A DNA stretch of 64,000 bases, taken from positions 744,001 through 808,000 of the forward strand of contig NZ_BMTT01000001.1 in NCBI RefSeq assembly GCF_014649815.1. The letters run 5' to 3'. Below the pieces are notes generated by a model, which did no database searches, had not been told where the DNA came from, and was given only the letters and a program-made list of their open reading frames with translations. Both the position numbers and the translations under genes were made by a program. Each line of letters starts with the position of its first letter. Position 1 is the stretch's first letter. Origin of the DNA: Streptomyces mutabilis (GTDB lineage Bacteria > Actinomycetota > Actinomycetes > Streptomycetales > Streptomycetaceae). Positions 52,729 to 62,095 of the stretch are shown here, one piece after another.

Positions 52729-53176
52729 GGTGGTTCCTCCGTCGTCGGTGATCGGGCTCAAGTTCCGGTCGGTAGTCGTTCGCCCTCGGGCGTACACAGC
52801 TACGACGGATCGCGGGGAGGGGATGTGACAGGCCCGACGGGCGGACGGGTGTGATCTGCGTCTCACGTGCGTGCGGGGGTTCGGGGCAGGAGCCGCCGTG
52901 ATGTCCTCACCCCGGCGGGCGCGGCCCGCCCGGCGCCGATTTGCCTCGGCCAGTCGGTGGGGCATGCCGGTGCCGCCGCGCGGCAGTGGCGGGCGCGGGC
53001 CGGCGGGGAGGCCGCGGGTGCGCCGAGGGCCGCGTACGTCACCGGTTTCGCCGGGTCGCACCCGCCGGCGAAGAAGGTGGGCGCCCGGCCGTCCGTCCTC
53101 GGTGTCGCCGGTGCCGTGGCGCTGGCGTCCTGGGCGGTCGCCGACCGGCGGGCCCGAGCGCCCGTCCCGGGCCGGT
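52729..53176. other. Intergenic region
   Basis: About 450 bases between the AhpD-like and glyoxalase-like genes. Several open frames cross it but with Arg/Pro-rich, non-protein-like content and no ribosome sites. One stretch (about 53095-53150, frame 1) reads VLGVAGAVALASWAVADRRA, which could be a remnant membrane helix. I do not call a gene. Confidence 0.45.
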
Positions 53177-53539
53177 TCAGTTCCGGCGGTGGGTCAGTAC
53201 GTTGACCACCCGGCCGGTCGGGTCCCGCACGAAGAAGCGCCGCACGCCCCACTCCTCGTCCGCGATCTCCCGCACGATCTCCGCGCCCGACGCGGTGACC
53301 CGCGCGTACACCGCGTCGACGTCCTCGACCTCCACGCTGAGGTCGGGGACGAGGGGCGCGGCGCGTTCCTCGGTGAACAGGCTGATCTGGGCGGTGGGGT
53401 TGGACGGGGAGGCGAGGGTCGTCACCCAGCCCATGTCCATGACCTGCTCGAAGCCCAGCAGGCCGTAGAAGTCGCGGCTCGTGTGCAGCTGTTCCTCGTC
53501 CTCGACCTGGATGTCGGGCATGATCCTGCGGATGGTCAT
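53177..53539 (-). CDS. VOC-superfamily protein
   Basis: 120 residues, ATG 53539 with GGGAGGAG upstream. Strands and helices in the glyoxalase order: RRIMPDIQVEDEEQLHTSRD FYGLLGFEQ, SLFTEERAAPLVPDLSVEVE, and RRFFVRDPTGRVVNVL. Differs from the family standard by a long first helix with two Glu. Substrate unknown. Possibly co-transcribed with the MFS gene (51 bases between them). Confidence 0.85.
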   Translation of the reverse strand: MTIRRIMPDIQVEDEEQLHTSRDFYGLLGFEQVMDMGWVTTLASPSNPTAQISLFTEERAAPLVPDLSVEVEDVDAVYARVTASGAEIVREIADEEWGVRRFFVRDPTGRVVNVLTHRRN

Positions 53540-53589
53540 GGGCGGCTCCTCCCGCGCGGGCGACGGGTGACGGGGCGTACGGCCCGACG

Positions 53590-55131
53590 CTACGCGCTCG
53601 CCGTGCCGGAGCCGGACGTTCCGGGTGAGTTCGCCGGGTCCGCCGGCTTCGCGGGCCCCGCCCGCACCGCCGACAGCGGTTCCGCGATGTCCTCCAGGGA
53701 GCGGCGTTCCGCCTTCACCGCCAGGAACGCCGCCACCAGGCCGGCCGCGCACATCAGCCCGGCGCCGATCCGGAAGGCCAGTGCCGTGTCGGCGACCACC
53801 CCGGACTCGGTGAGGTCGGCGAAGAGCAGCGGGCCGCTGATGCCGCCGGCGGCGGTGCCCAGGGCGTAGAAGAAGGCGATGGCCATGGCACGGGTCTCCA
53901 TGGGGAAGATCTCGGAGACCGTCAGGTAGGCGCTGGAGGCGCCCGCGGAGGCGAAGAACAGCACCACGCACCAGCAGGCAGTCATCGTCGCGGCCGTGAG
54001 CGAGCCCCGGTCGAAGAGCCACGCGGTGGCGAAGAGCAGGATGCCCGAGAGCAGGTACGTGCCCGAGATCATGATCCGGCGGCCGACCGTGTCGAAGAGG
54101 GGGCCGAGGAGGAGCGGGCCGCAGAAGTTGCCGGCGGCGATGACGGCGAAGTAATAGCCGGTGGAGCCGGTCGGCACGTCGAAGAAGGTGATGAGGATGG
54201 TGCCGAAGCCGAAGGTGATGGCGTTGTAGAGGAAGGCCTGGCCGATGAAGAGGGACAGGCCGAGGACCGTGCGGCGCGGGTAGCGGCGGAAGACGGTCTT
54301 GGCGATCAGGCCGAAGCCGATGCTCTGGCGCTGGTGGATGGTGATCTCACCGGCAGGCGGCGGCAGCTTCTCACCCTTCTCCTGCTCGATCTCCCGTTCG
54401 ACGGAGGTGACGAGTGCGTCGGCCTTCTCGCCGTGGCCGTGGATGAACTGCCAGCGCGGGCTCTCCGGCACGTGCCGGCGGACCAGCAGGATGACCAGGC
54501 CGAGAACCACGCCCATGGCGAAGCTGAGCCGCCAGCCGAGGTCCTTGGCGAAGATGTCGGTGTCCAGCATCACGATGGACAGCAGGGAGCCGCCGATCGC
54601 GCCGAGCCAGTAGCTGCCGTTGATGATGAGGTCGACGCGGCCGCGGTACTGGGAGGGGATCAGCTCGTCGATCGCCGAGTTGATGGCCGCGTACTCGCCG
54701 CCGATGCCGAAGCCGGTGAGGAAGCGGAAGAGGAAGAACCACCAGGACTCGAAGGAGAGCGCGGTCAGCGCGGTCGCCGCCAGGTAGACGGCCAGCGTCG
54801 CGATGAACAGCTTCTTGCGGCCGTAACGGTCGGTCAGCCAGCCGAAGAACAGGGCCCCGGAGCAGGCGCCCGCCACATAGAGGGCGGCGGCGAGGCCGGT
54901 GATCTGCGCGGCGCTGATGTCCAGGCCGCTGCCTTCCTCGGCGATACGGCCGGCGACGTTGCCGACGATGGTGACTTCCAGGCCGTCCAGGATCCAGACG
55001 GTGCCCAGGCCGATCACGATCATCCAGTGCCAGCGCGACCAGGGCAGGCGGTCGAGGCGGGCGGGGACGGCCGTGGTGACGGTGCCGGTGGGGGCGGGCG
55101 CCGGGCCCGCCGACGACGACTCAGCTGTCAT
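53590..55131 (-). CDS. MFS transporter (sugar/organic-acid-porter type)
   Basis: 513 residues, ATG 55131 with GGAGAGGGAG upstream. Twelve predicted membrane segments; loop 2-3 motif GWLTDRYGRKKLF, FRFLTGFGIGGEYAAINSAI in helix 4 and the RRHVPESPRW motif after helix 6 place it with sugar/aromatic-acid proton symporters. The loop between helices 6 and 7 is long and charged. Substrate not readable. Confidence 0.88.
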   Translation of the reverse strand: MTAESSSAGPAPAPTGTVTTAVPARLDRLPWSRWHWMIVIGLGTVWILDGLEVTIVGNVAGRIAEEGSGLDISAAQITGLAAALYVAGACSGALFFGWLTDRYGRKKLFIATLAVYLAATALTALSFESWWFFLFRFLTGFGIGGEYAAINSAIDELIPSQYRGRVDLIINGSYWLGAIGGSLLSIVMLDTDIFAKDLGWRLSFAMGVVLGLVILLVRRHVPESPRWQFIHGHGEKADALVTSVEREIEQEKGEKLPPPAGEITIHQRQSIGFGLIAKTVFRRYPRRTVLGLSLFIGQAFLYNAITFGFGTILITFFDVPTGSTGYYFAVIAAGNFCGPLLLGPLFDTVGRRIMISGTYLLSGILLFATAWLFDRGSLTAATMTACWCVVLFFASAGASSAYLTVSEIFPMETRAMAIAFFYALGTAAGGISGPLLFADLTESGVVADTALAFRIGAGLMCAAGLVAAFLAVKAERRSLEDIAEPLSAVRAGPAKPADPANSPGTSGSGTASA

Positions 55132-55229
55132 GGCTCCCTCTCCGTCTAGCGAACGCCCCCCGTGTGCCCTGCACCGGGGGGGGAACACGCCCGCCGCGCC
55201 GGGAGGCCCGAGGGCCGCCCGTGGCAGCC

Positions 55230-56615
55230 CTACGCCCCCAGGATGCGGGACACCGTGTAGATCAGCAGCCCGGCCAGCGAGCCGACCACCGTGCCGTTGA
55301 TGCGGATGAACTGCAGGTCGCGGCCGATGTTCGCCTCGATCTTCTTCGTGGTGTGCTCGGCGTCCCAGCTCGCCACGGTGTCGGTGATCAGGGAGGTGAT
55401 CTCCTTGCGGTAGGTGGTCACCACGTACACCGCGGCGCCCTCCACCCACGCGTCGACCTTGCCCTGCACCTTGGTGTCGGAGGCCATCCGGGCGCCCAGC
55501 GACAGCAGCGAGGCCCGCACCCGCATGCGCAGTTCGCTGCGCTCGTCCTCCGCCGCCGAGACGATCATGGATCGTACGGCCGTCCAGGCGGACGCGATCA
55601 GGTCCTGGACCTCGCCGCGGCCCAGCACCTCGGTCTTCAGCCGCTCCACGCGGGCGCGGGTGTCCGTGTCGGACTGGAGGTCGGAGGCGAAGTCGGCGAG
55701 GAAGCGGTCGAGGGCGCCGCGCGCCGGGTGGGCGGGCATGTCGCGCATCTCGGTGACGAAGCGCAGCAGCTCCTTGTAGACGCGCTCGCCGACCCGCTTG
55801 TCCACGAACCGGGGCGTCCAGCCGGGCGCGCCGCCCTGTACGGCGTCCATCACCGAGTCGCCGTGCAGGACGAGCCAGTCGTGGGCGCGGGAGACGATCA
55901 GGTCGACGGCGCGCTTGTGGCCGCCGTCGGCGACGATGCGGTTCAGCATCTTGCCGATGCCGGGCGCGATCTCCTGGGCGTCGGCCCGGCGGGTGATCGC
56001 CTCCCCCACGACCGCCTGCACGTCGGAGTCGCGCAGCACGGTCAGGGCGCCGCGCAGGGCGGCGGCCAGCTCGGCCGTCACCCGGTCGGCGTGTTCGGGC
56101 ACGGCGAGCCAGGCGCCGAGCCGGCTGCCGATGCCGACGGCGCGCAGTCGCTGCCGTACGACGTCCTCGGAGAGGAAGTTCTCGCCGACGAACTCGCCCA
56201 ACGAGACGCCCAGCTGGTCCTTCTTCTTCGGGATGATCGCGGTGTGCGGGATGGGCAGGCCCAAGGGGTGGCGGAAGAGGGCGGTGACCGCGAACCAGTC
56301 GGCGAGCGCGCCGACCATGCCGGCCTCGGCGGCGGCCGAGACGTAACCCGCCCAGGCGCCCGCGCCGCGGTGGGAGGCCCACTCGGCCAGGACGTACACC
56401 AGCGCGACGAACAGCAGCAGGCCGGTGGCGGTGAGCTTCATACGGCGCACGCCGCGCCGCTTCTCCTCGTCGGCCGCGCTGAAGGACGTCATCGCGCGGT
56501 CGCGGACGGCGCCGGGAGCGGCGCGACCGGCCCCGCCACCGGTGTCCTCCCCCGGACCGCTGCCGCCACCGTCACCGCCGGCACCGTCCGGAAGTTCCGC
56601 CTTCGCGCGTTCCAT
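55230..56615 (-). CDS. DUF445 membrane protein
   Basis: 461 residues from ATG 56615 (TGGAGTGG upstream). A Gly-rich N-terminus, a hydrophobic segment (LTATGLLLFVALVYVLAEW), then GALADWFAVTALFRHPLGLPIPHTAIIPKKKDQLG, the DUF445 signature, a long helical extracytoplasmic or cytoplasmic domain and a final hydrophobic end (GTVVGSLAGLLIYTVSRIL). Conserved in actinobacteria; function unknown. Confidence 0.85.
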   Translation of the reverse strand: MERAKAELPDGAGGDGGGSGPGEDTGGGAGRAAPGAVRDRAMTSFSAADEEKRRGVRRMKLTATGLLLFVALVYVLAEWASHRGAGAWAGYVSAAAEAGMVGALADWFAVTALFRHPLGLPIPHTAIIPKKKDQLGVSLGEFVGENFLSEDVVRQRLRAVGIGSRLGAWLAVPEHADRVTAELAAALRGALTVLRDSDVQAVVGEAITRRADAQEIAPGIGKMLNRIVADGGHKRAVDLIVSRAHDWLVLHGDSVMDAVQGGAPGWTPRFVDKRVGERVYKELLRFVTEMRDMPAHPARGALDRFLADFASDLQSDTDTRARVERLKTEVLGRGEVQDLIASAWTAVRSMIVSAAEDERSELRMRVRASLLSLGARMASDTKVQGKVDAWVEGAAVYVVTTYRKEITSLITDTVASWDAEHTTKKIEANIGRDLQFIRINGTVVGSLAGLLIYTVSRILGA

Positions 56616-56811
56616 CCACTCCACCGTTCGCTGATCCGTCCCGCACACATTGTCCCTTCCTGACCGACTCCTGGAACGGAACACGAGTTCCCGGCGTCTG
56701 TCCGGGAGGGGAACACCCGGGGGTCTTACGGCATTTCCCCGCCCCATGCCGCATCATGGGTATATCGGACCGGAGCCTCGGGCTCCCCTCGCCCGAGGAG
56801 AACAGCACAGC

Positions 56812-58176
56812 ATGACCCGGGGTCGTGACGGAGGCACGGGGGCGCCTCCCACCAAGCACCGTGCCCTGCTCGCCGCGATCGTCACCCTTATAGTGGCGAT
56901 CTCCGCGGCCATATACGCCGGAGTGTCCGCCGACGACGGCACCAGGGACCGCACACCCCTCGCCGGCGGCCCCGCGCCGCGCGGCGACGCCGCTCCCGCC
57001 TCCACGGGTACCTGGGTGGGCGCCTGGTCCGCGTCCCCGGCGGCGGCGGAACCCCGCACCGAGACGACCGGCATGGCGGGCCGCTCGGTACGCAACGTCG
57101 TGCACGCCGGCGTCGGCGGCACCAGCGCGCGGATCACACTGTCCAACCTCTACGGGCAGTCCCCGCTGACCATCACGCACGCCTCCATCGCCCTGTCCGC
57201 CGGACCGGGCACCGCCGCCGCGCTCGCCGACACCATGCGCCGCCTCACCTTCGGCGGCAGCCCGCAGGTCGTCATCCCCGCCGGCGGGCAGGTGATGAGC
57301 GACATCACCCGCCTCCCCGTCCCCTACGGCGCGGACGTCCTGGTCACCACGTACTCCCCGGTGCCGTCCGGCCCGGTCACCTACCACCCGCACGCGCAGC
57401 AGATCAGCTACCTCGCCGACGGGGAGCACACCGCGGACGTCACCGGCGTCGCTTACACGAGCGAGACCCGGTACTGGCGGTACCTGACCGCCCTGGACGT
57501 GCTCAGCAACGAGGCCGACGGCACCGTCGTCGCCCTCGGCGACTCGATCACCGACGGCGCGGGGTCGGAGACGGGCGCCAACAACCGCTGGACCGACGTC
57601 CTCGCCGAGCGGCTGCACGAGGCGGCCGCGGACGGGCGGGACACGCCCCGGTACAGCATCGTCAACCAGGGCATCAGCGGAAACCGCATCCTGACCAGCA
57701 GGGCAGGCCGTCCCGCCGACAATCCCAGTGCCCTCAGCCGGTTCGAGCGGGACGTGCTGGGCCGCACCAACGTCAAGGCCGTCGTCATCGTCCTCGGCGT
57801 CAACGACATCCTGAACAGCCCCGAACTCGCCGACCGCGAGGGCCTCCTGGACGGCCTGCGCACCATGGTCGACCGGGCGCACGGCCGTGGACTGAAGGTC
57901 GTCGGCGCGACGATCATGCCGTTCGGCGGGTACGGCGGCTACACCGAAACCCGCGAGACCATGCGGCAGGAGATCAACGAGGAGATCCGCTCCGGCCGCG
58001 TGTTCGACGCGGTCGTCGACTTCGACAAGGCGCTGCGCGACCCCTACGACCCGCGCCGCCTGCGCTCCGACTACGACAGCGGCGACCACCTGCACCCCAG
58101 CGACGAGGGGTACGAGCGCATGGGCGAGGTCTTCGACCTGGACGACCTGAAGGGTGCGGCACCGGTCCAGCTGTGA
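56812..58176 (+). CDS. Secreted SGNH/GDSL-family esterase or hydrolase
   Basis: 454 residues from ATG 56812. A signal anchor (HRALLAAIVTLIVAISAAIY). GDSITDG block with Ser245, SGNRIL (Gly in oxyanion hole), GVNDI (Asn) and DHLHP with Asp425 and His428 complete the four SGNH blocks. The first ~200 residues are a beta-sandwich (SVRNVVHAGVGGTSARITLS), as in family members that act on polysaccharide acetyl groups. Extracellular; substrate unknown. Confidence 0.88.
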   Translation: MTRGRDGGTGAPPTKHRALLAAIVTLIVAISAAIYAGVSADDGTRDRTPLAGGPAPRGDAAPASTGTWVGAWSASPAAAEPRTETTGMAGRSVRNVVHAGVGGTSARITLSNLYGQSPLTITHASIALSAGPGTAAALADTMRRLTFGGSPQVVIPAGGQVMSDITRLPVPYGADVLVTTYSPVPSGPVTYHPHAQQISYLADGEHTADVTGVAYTSETRYWRYLTALDVLSNEADGTVVALGDSITDGAGSETGANNRWTDVLAERLHEAAADGRDTPRYSIVNQGISGNRILTSRAGRPADNPSALSRFERDVLGRTNVKAVVIVLGVNDILNSPELADREGLLDGLRTMVDRAHGRGLKVVGATIMPFGGYGGYTETRETMRQEINEEIRSGRVFDAVVDFDKALRDPYDPRRLRSDYDSGDHLHPSDEGYERMGEVFDLDDLKGAAPVQL

Positions 58177-58259
58177 CCGCGTGGACCGGAGGCGGCGCCG
58201 GGTCCGGTGCCGGGAGGGCTCGGGCGCCCCGCCCCGCGGGGCACCGGGGCCCGCCCCGC

Positions 58260-59102
58260 TCAGTCCTCGCCCCGCCTGCGCCGGTCCCGTTCCTCCCGGC
58301 GCAGTTCGCGCTGCTCCCGACGCTCGTCGCGGTGCTCGCGCAGCATGTCGCGGTGGCCGTCCAGCATCCGGCGGTGGGCCTCCGACAGGTCATCGCGGGA
58401 CTCGCCGAGCGAGGAGCGCAGCTCCCGCCGGGCGGCCTTGCGCTCCAGCTTCTCCTGCCGGCGCTCCTCCCTGATCCGCAGCTTCTCCGCCCGCGTCAGC
58501 TTGCGCCGGACGCCGACGCCGCCCCAGAAGGCGAAGCCGGTCACGATGACGCGCGGGGCACCAGGGTCGCCCGGCACACCGGACTCCCGGTGGTCGAAGT
58601 CGCCCATGACGCCGACGCCGCGCACGATCACCTCGATGCCCGGCGGCACGATCACGTCGATGCCGCCCATGATCGCGACGCAGTTGACCACGACCTCGCC
58701 GCCCGCGAAGTTCGCCTCCCGCAGGTCGATGTCCCCGCCGCCCCAGAACGCGAAGGAGTTGAACCGCCGCGGCACCGTCCAGCGCCCCTTGCGCTCGAAG
58801 CCGGACATCACGGCCACCGCCCACGACGACGAACCGTCGCCACCGGTGATCCGGCCCGCCCACTCCCCGGCCGCCGCCGGCTCCTTGGTCATCGACACCT
58901 TGGGTGCCGCCACCGTGCCGACCGGCAGGTCCCGGGTGATCGGCGCCAGCTCCCCGTAGGTCCGCGCGCTGTACGTGGCGTCCAGCCGCTCCTCGAACTC
59001 GGCCATGTCCAGACGCCCCTCGGCGAGGGCCTCCCGCAGGACTTCGGCGACTCGTTCACGGTCGGCGTCGGATGCGCGCAGCTCCGGGGCGTCGTCGGTC
59101 AT
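58260..59102 (-). CDS. DUF1707/LiaF-like C-terminal domain protein
   Basis: 280 residues from ATG 59102. DUF1707 at about 8-58 (LRASDADRERVAEVLREALA then GRLDMAEFEERLDATYSART), then a beta-helix of the LiaF C-terminal type (AVMSGFERKG, AIMGGIDVIVPPGIEV, GFAFWGGVGV). The last 80 residues are an Arg/Glu-rich helix that looks like a coiled coil. Related proteins sense cell-envelope stress; role here not established. Confidence 0.85.
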   Translation of the reverse strand: MTDDAPELRASDADRERVAEVLREALAEGRLDMAEFEERLDATYSARTYGELAPITRDLPVGTVAAPKVSMTKEPAAAGEWAGRITGGDGSSSWAVAVMSGFERKGRWTVPRRFNSFAFWGGGDIDLREANFAGGEVVVNCVAIMGGIDVIVPPGIEVIVRGVGVMGDFDHRESGVPGDPGAPRVIVTGFAFWGGVGVRRKLTRAEKLRIREERRQEKLERKAARRELRSSLGESRDDLSEAHRRMLDGHRDMLREHRDERREQRELRREERDRRRRGED

Positions 59103-59135
59103 GTACAGCAGCCTACGAGGTCGTCGCGCCGGGCA

Positions 59136-60149
59136 CTACGCGCTCGTGCGTTCCGCATACATCCTCGCGATCACCGACTCGATGTCCGGCTCCCGCACCG
59201 ACAGGTCCACCAGCGGATACTCCGCCGCGATCCGCGCCACCAGCCCCGCCGCCGACGCCGACGCCGGGAACGCCAGCCACTGCCGCGGCCCCTCCACCCG
59301 CATCACCCGCGCGGGCTCCGGCGCCTCGATCGGCGGCAGCTCCCGCTCCAGGTCCACCACCAGGGTCCGTTCGCTCTCCCCCGCCTCGTGCAGCCCGGCG
59401 AGCGGACCGTCGTACACCAGCCGCCCGTGGTCGATGACCATCACCCGCGAGCACAGCTGCTCGATGTCCTGGAGGTCGTGCGTGGTCAGCAGCACCGTGG
59501 TGCCGCGCTCCGCGTTCAAGTCCCTCAGGAACCCCCGCACCTTGGCCTTCGACACCACGTCCAGGCCGATCGTCGGCTCGTCCAGGTACAGCACGTCCGG
59601 GTCGTGCAACAGCGCCGCCGCGATGTCGCCGCGCATCCGCTGGCCCAGCGAGAGCTGCCGCACCGGCACGTCCAGCAGCTCGCCCAACTGGAGGAGTTCC
59701 ACGCAACGCTCCAGGTTCTCCCGGTAACGGACGTCCGGGATGCGGTACATGCGGTGCATCAGCCGGTAGGAGTCGATCAGCGGCAGGTCCCACCACAGCG
59801 TCGTACGCTGCCCGAACACCACCCCGATGCGCTGCGCCAGCCGGGTCCGCTCCCGGGACGGGTCGATGCCCGCCACCCGCAGCCGGCCGCCGCTCGGCGT
59901 CAGGATGCCGGTCAGCATCTTGATCGTCGTCGACTTCCCGGCACCGTTCGGCCCGATGTAACCGACCATCTCGCCGCGCGCCACGGTGAACGACAGCCCG
60001 TCCACCGCCCGCACCCGCCGCCGCTCCCGCTTCAGGAACCCGGTCTTCTTGCGCACGTCGAAGACCTTCTCGACGCCGTCCAGCTCGATGAAGGCCGCCG
60101 CACCGGGCCCCGCGGTGTCCGCCCCGGCCATCGTCCCCGACCCGCCCAT
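59136..60149 (-). CDS. ABC-2 exporter ATP-binding protein
   Basis: 337 residues from ATG 60149 (GGGAG nine bases upstream; ATG 60131 is an alternative). Walker A GYIGPNGAGKST, Q-loop GVVFGQRT, signature LSLGQRMRG, Walker B VLYLDEPTIGLD and switch His LTTHDL. An extra C-terminal domain of about 90 residues is common in this NodI/DrrA-like branch. Third gene of a three-gene operon with the two permeases. Confidence 0.9.
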   Translation of the reverse strand: MGGSGTMAGADTAGPGAAAFIELDGVEKVFDVRKKTGFLKRERRRVRAVDGLSFTVARGEMVGYIGPNGAGKSTTIKMLTGILTPSGGRLRVAGIDPSRERTRLAQRIGVVFGQRTTLWWDLPLIDSYRLMHRMYRIPDVRYRENLERCVELLQLGELLDVPVRQLSLGQRMRGDIAAALLHDPDVLYLDEPTIGLDVVSKAKVRGFLRDLNAERGTTVLLTTHDLQDIEQLCSRVMVIDHGRLVYDGPLAGLHEAGESERTLVVDLERELPPIEAPEPARVMRVEGPRQWLAFPASASAAGLVARIAAEYPLVDLSVREPDIESVIARMYAERTSA

Positions 60150-60154
60150 CTCCC

Positions 60155-61015
60155 TCAGCTCCCTGTACTTCGGTAAGAACGAAGCCCCGCCCGCCACGCC
60201 AGCCCCGCCAGCGCCCCGCAGGCCACGGCCACCAGCGGCGGCGCGAACGCCACCCAGCCGGGCAGGTCCAGCGGGTACGGCCGGTCCAGCACGAAGCAGG
60301 CCGGCAGCCAGTTGACGAAGGCCAGCGGCACCACGAACGTCACCCCCCGCACCAGGTCCAGCGCGAACACCGTCGGCGGATACTGCAGCATCGTCATACC
60401 GCCGTACGTGAAGGCGTTCGCCACCTCGGAGGCGTCCTGCGCCACGAACTGGAACGCCCCCGCCGCCACGAACACCGCCGCGAAGATCCCCGCCCCGCCC
60501 AGCAGCATCACCGGCATCAGCAGCAGCTTCGCCACCGTCCAGTCGACGTCCACGACCACCAGCGCGTACCCCAGCACCAGCAGCCCCTGCGTCACCCGTC
60601 CCAGCCGCCGCAGCGCGAACCGGTCCGCCGCCACCTGCGCCAGCATCGGCGCCGGACGCACCAGCAGCGTGTCCAGCGTCCCGTCCCGCACCCGGCGCCC
60701 CAGCCGGTCCATCGACCCGATCGCCAGATCCGCCAGCCCGAAGGAGATCCCCGACAGCCCGTACAGCAACGCCACCTCGCCCAGCGACCAGCCGCCCAGC
60801 GCGTCCACCCGGGAGAACATCAACAGGATCGCCACGAAGTCCAACGCGGTCATCGCGAAGTTCCCGAACGTCGTCAGCACGAACGACGTCCGGTACGCCA
60901 TCGTCGACCTGATCCACATCGCCGCGATCAGCCGGTACGCCCGCAGCCCCTCCACGACCCGGCCGCGCGGCTCCGCCCTCCCGGCCGCCTCACTCGCCTC
61001 CGCCGTCTCAGCCAC
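60155..61015 (-). CDS. ABC-2-type permease, first of a pair
   Basis: 286 residues, GTG 61015. Six predicted membrane segments of the ABC2_membrane_6 (DUF990-like) type: RSTMAYRTSFVLTTFGNFAM, then GLADLAIGSMDRLGRRVRDG and TLDTLLVRPAPML (the coupling-loop region). Overlaps the neighbouring permease by eight bases. Confidence 0.88.
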   Translation of the reverse strand: MAETAEASEAAGRAEPRGRVVEGLRAYRLIAAMWIRSTMAYRTSFVLTTFGNFAMTALDFVAILLMFSRVDALGGWSLGEVALLYGLSGISFGLADLAIGSMDRLGRRVRDGTLDTLLVRPAPMLAQVAADRFALRRLGRVTQGLLVLGYALVVVDVDWTVAKLLLMPVMLLGGAGIFAAVFVAAGAFQFVAQDASEVANAFTYGGMTMLQYPPTVFALDLVRGVTFVVPLAFVNWLPACFVLDRPYPLDLPGWVAFAPPLVAVACGALAGLAWRAGLRSYRSTGS

Positions 61016-61814
61016 CCTGCACCACCACCCGCCGCGTCGCCGCCGACTGCACCAACCGCCCCACCGCCAGCAGCGCCACCGCCCACGCAGCCTGGAAGAC
61101 GAACGTCCCCAGCGGGGCCGCCTCCCCCAGCAGCACGTCCGCCGGCGCCTGCAGCAGCGACGACCACGGCAGCGCCCGCACGACTTCGCCCAGCGCGCCG
61201 GGGAACACGTTCAGCGGCAACAGCATCCCCGAGCAGAACAGCCCCGCGATCCACGCCATGTGCAGCATTCCCGTGCCGTCCATCAGCCAGAACGCCGACA
61301 ACGCCACCAGATAGCGCAGCGCGAAACTCACCAGCGCCCCGAGCCCCACCGCCACCAGGAAGGCCGCCCACGTGGACACCTCTCGCGGCAGCGCCACCGG
61401 GAAGAACAGCGACCCGAACGCGAACGGCACCACCCCCCGCCCCAACAACTGGAACACCGCCCGTCCCGCGTCCGCCGCCAGCCACCACAGCTGCAGATCC
61501 GCCGGCCGGTACAGGTCCACCGCGATGTCACCCGTTCGGATGCGCTCCATCAGCTCGTCCTCGAACCCGCCGCCACCGATCGCCAGCGCCGCCAGCAACG
61601 CCTGCCCCAGCCACACGAACGTCACGGCCTGCGCCTGGTCGTAGCCCCCCAGCTGAGGCCTCTCGTCCCACAGGGCCAGATAGGTGTACACGAGGATCAG
61701 CCCGAAAACCGTGTTGGTGAACACCCCGGCGGCGGTGGCCACCCGATACGTCGCGTAACGCCTGAATCCGCCCGCCGCGACGGCCGCGTACAACCGCCCC
61801 GAGCCCACGCCCAC
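61008..61814 (-). CDS. ABC-2-type permease, second of a pair
   Basis: 268 residues, GTG 61814 (first gene of the operon). Six membrane segments: FRRYATYRVATAAGVFTNTV, DELMERIRTGDIAVDLYRPA, GLGALVSFALRYLVALSAFW and so on, paralogous to the next gene. With the ATPase it forms an exporter of unknown substrate; the same trio is widespread in Streptomyces. Confidence 0.88.
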   Translation of the reverse strand: MGVGSGRLYAAVAAGGFRRYATYRVATAAGVFTNTVFGLILVYTYLALWDERPQLGGYDQAQAVTFVWLGQALLAALAIGGGGFEDELMERIRTGDIAVDLYRPADLQLWWLAADAGRAVFQLLGRGVVPFAFGSLFFPVALPREVSTWAAFLVAVGLGALVSFALRYLVALSAFWLMDGTGMLHMAWIAGLFCSGMLLPLNVFPGALGEVVRALPWSSLLQAPADVLLGEAAPLGTFVFQAAWAVALLAVGRLVQSAATRRVVVQGG

Positions 61815-62013
61815 AGCCCTCCCCCTCCGACCGGCACCGAAGCGCAGGAGCCTAGTGCGGACGCGAGAGCACGGGCCACGGAATTTTCACGGGTGTGCCG
61901 TCGAGTGGGAACGGAACGCGCGGTGCGAGAGTCTTCTTCAGAGGACCTCACAAGACGCACAGGGCACCAAGGGCGTCAGAGGACGCAGACGCGCACAACC
62001 GTACGAGACCAGA

Positions 62014-62078
62014 CCGTACGACGCGAAGACCGTTACACCGCGAAAAACGTACGATGCGAAAACCGTACGACGTGAAAC
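62014..62078 (+). repeat. Tandem ~16-bp degenerate repeats in the leader of the PBP gene
   Basis: Four units with consensus CCGTACGAyGCGAAAA: 62014-62029, 62030-62046, 62047-62062, 62063-62078; a fifth partial CCGTACGA begins at 61999. The units end 18 bases before the preferred PBP start. Confidence 0.7.
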
Positions 62079-62095
62079 AGGAGTCCGTGCACGAG

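Noticed and set aside
52867-53205. Small plus-strand ORF with a possible membrane helix
   Set aside because: Arg/Pro-rich ends, no ribosome site, overlaps the end of the glyoxalase-like gene; not supported as a gene.
58231-58242. GCCCCGCGGGGC palindrome after the SGNH gene as a terminator
   Set aside because: No loop and no T-run; only a self-complementary G+C block.
60155-60917. Extension of the exporter ATPase frame upstream to 60917
   Set aside because: The extra part is an out-of-frame reading of the permease; the true start is at 60149 with a ribosome site and a normal family N-terminus.
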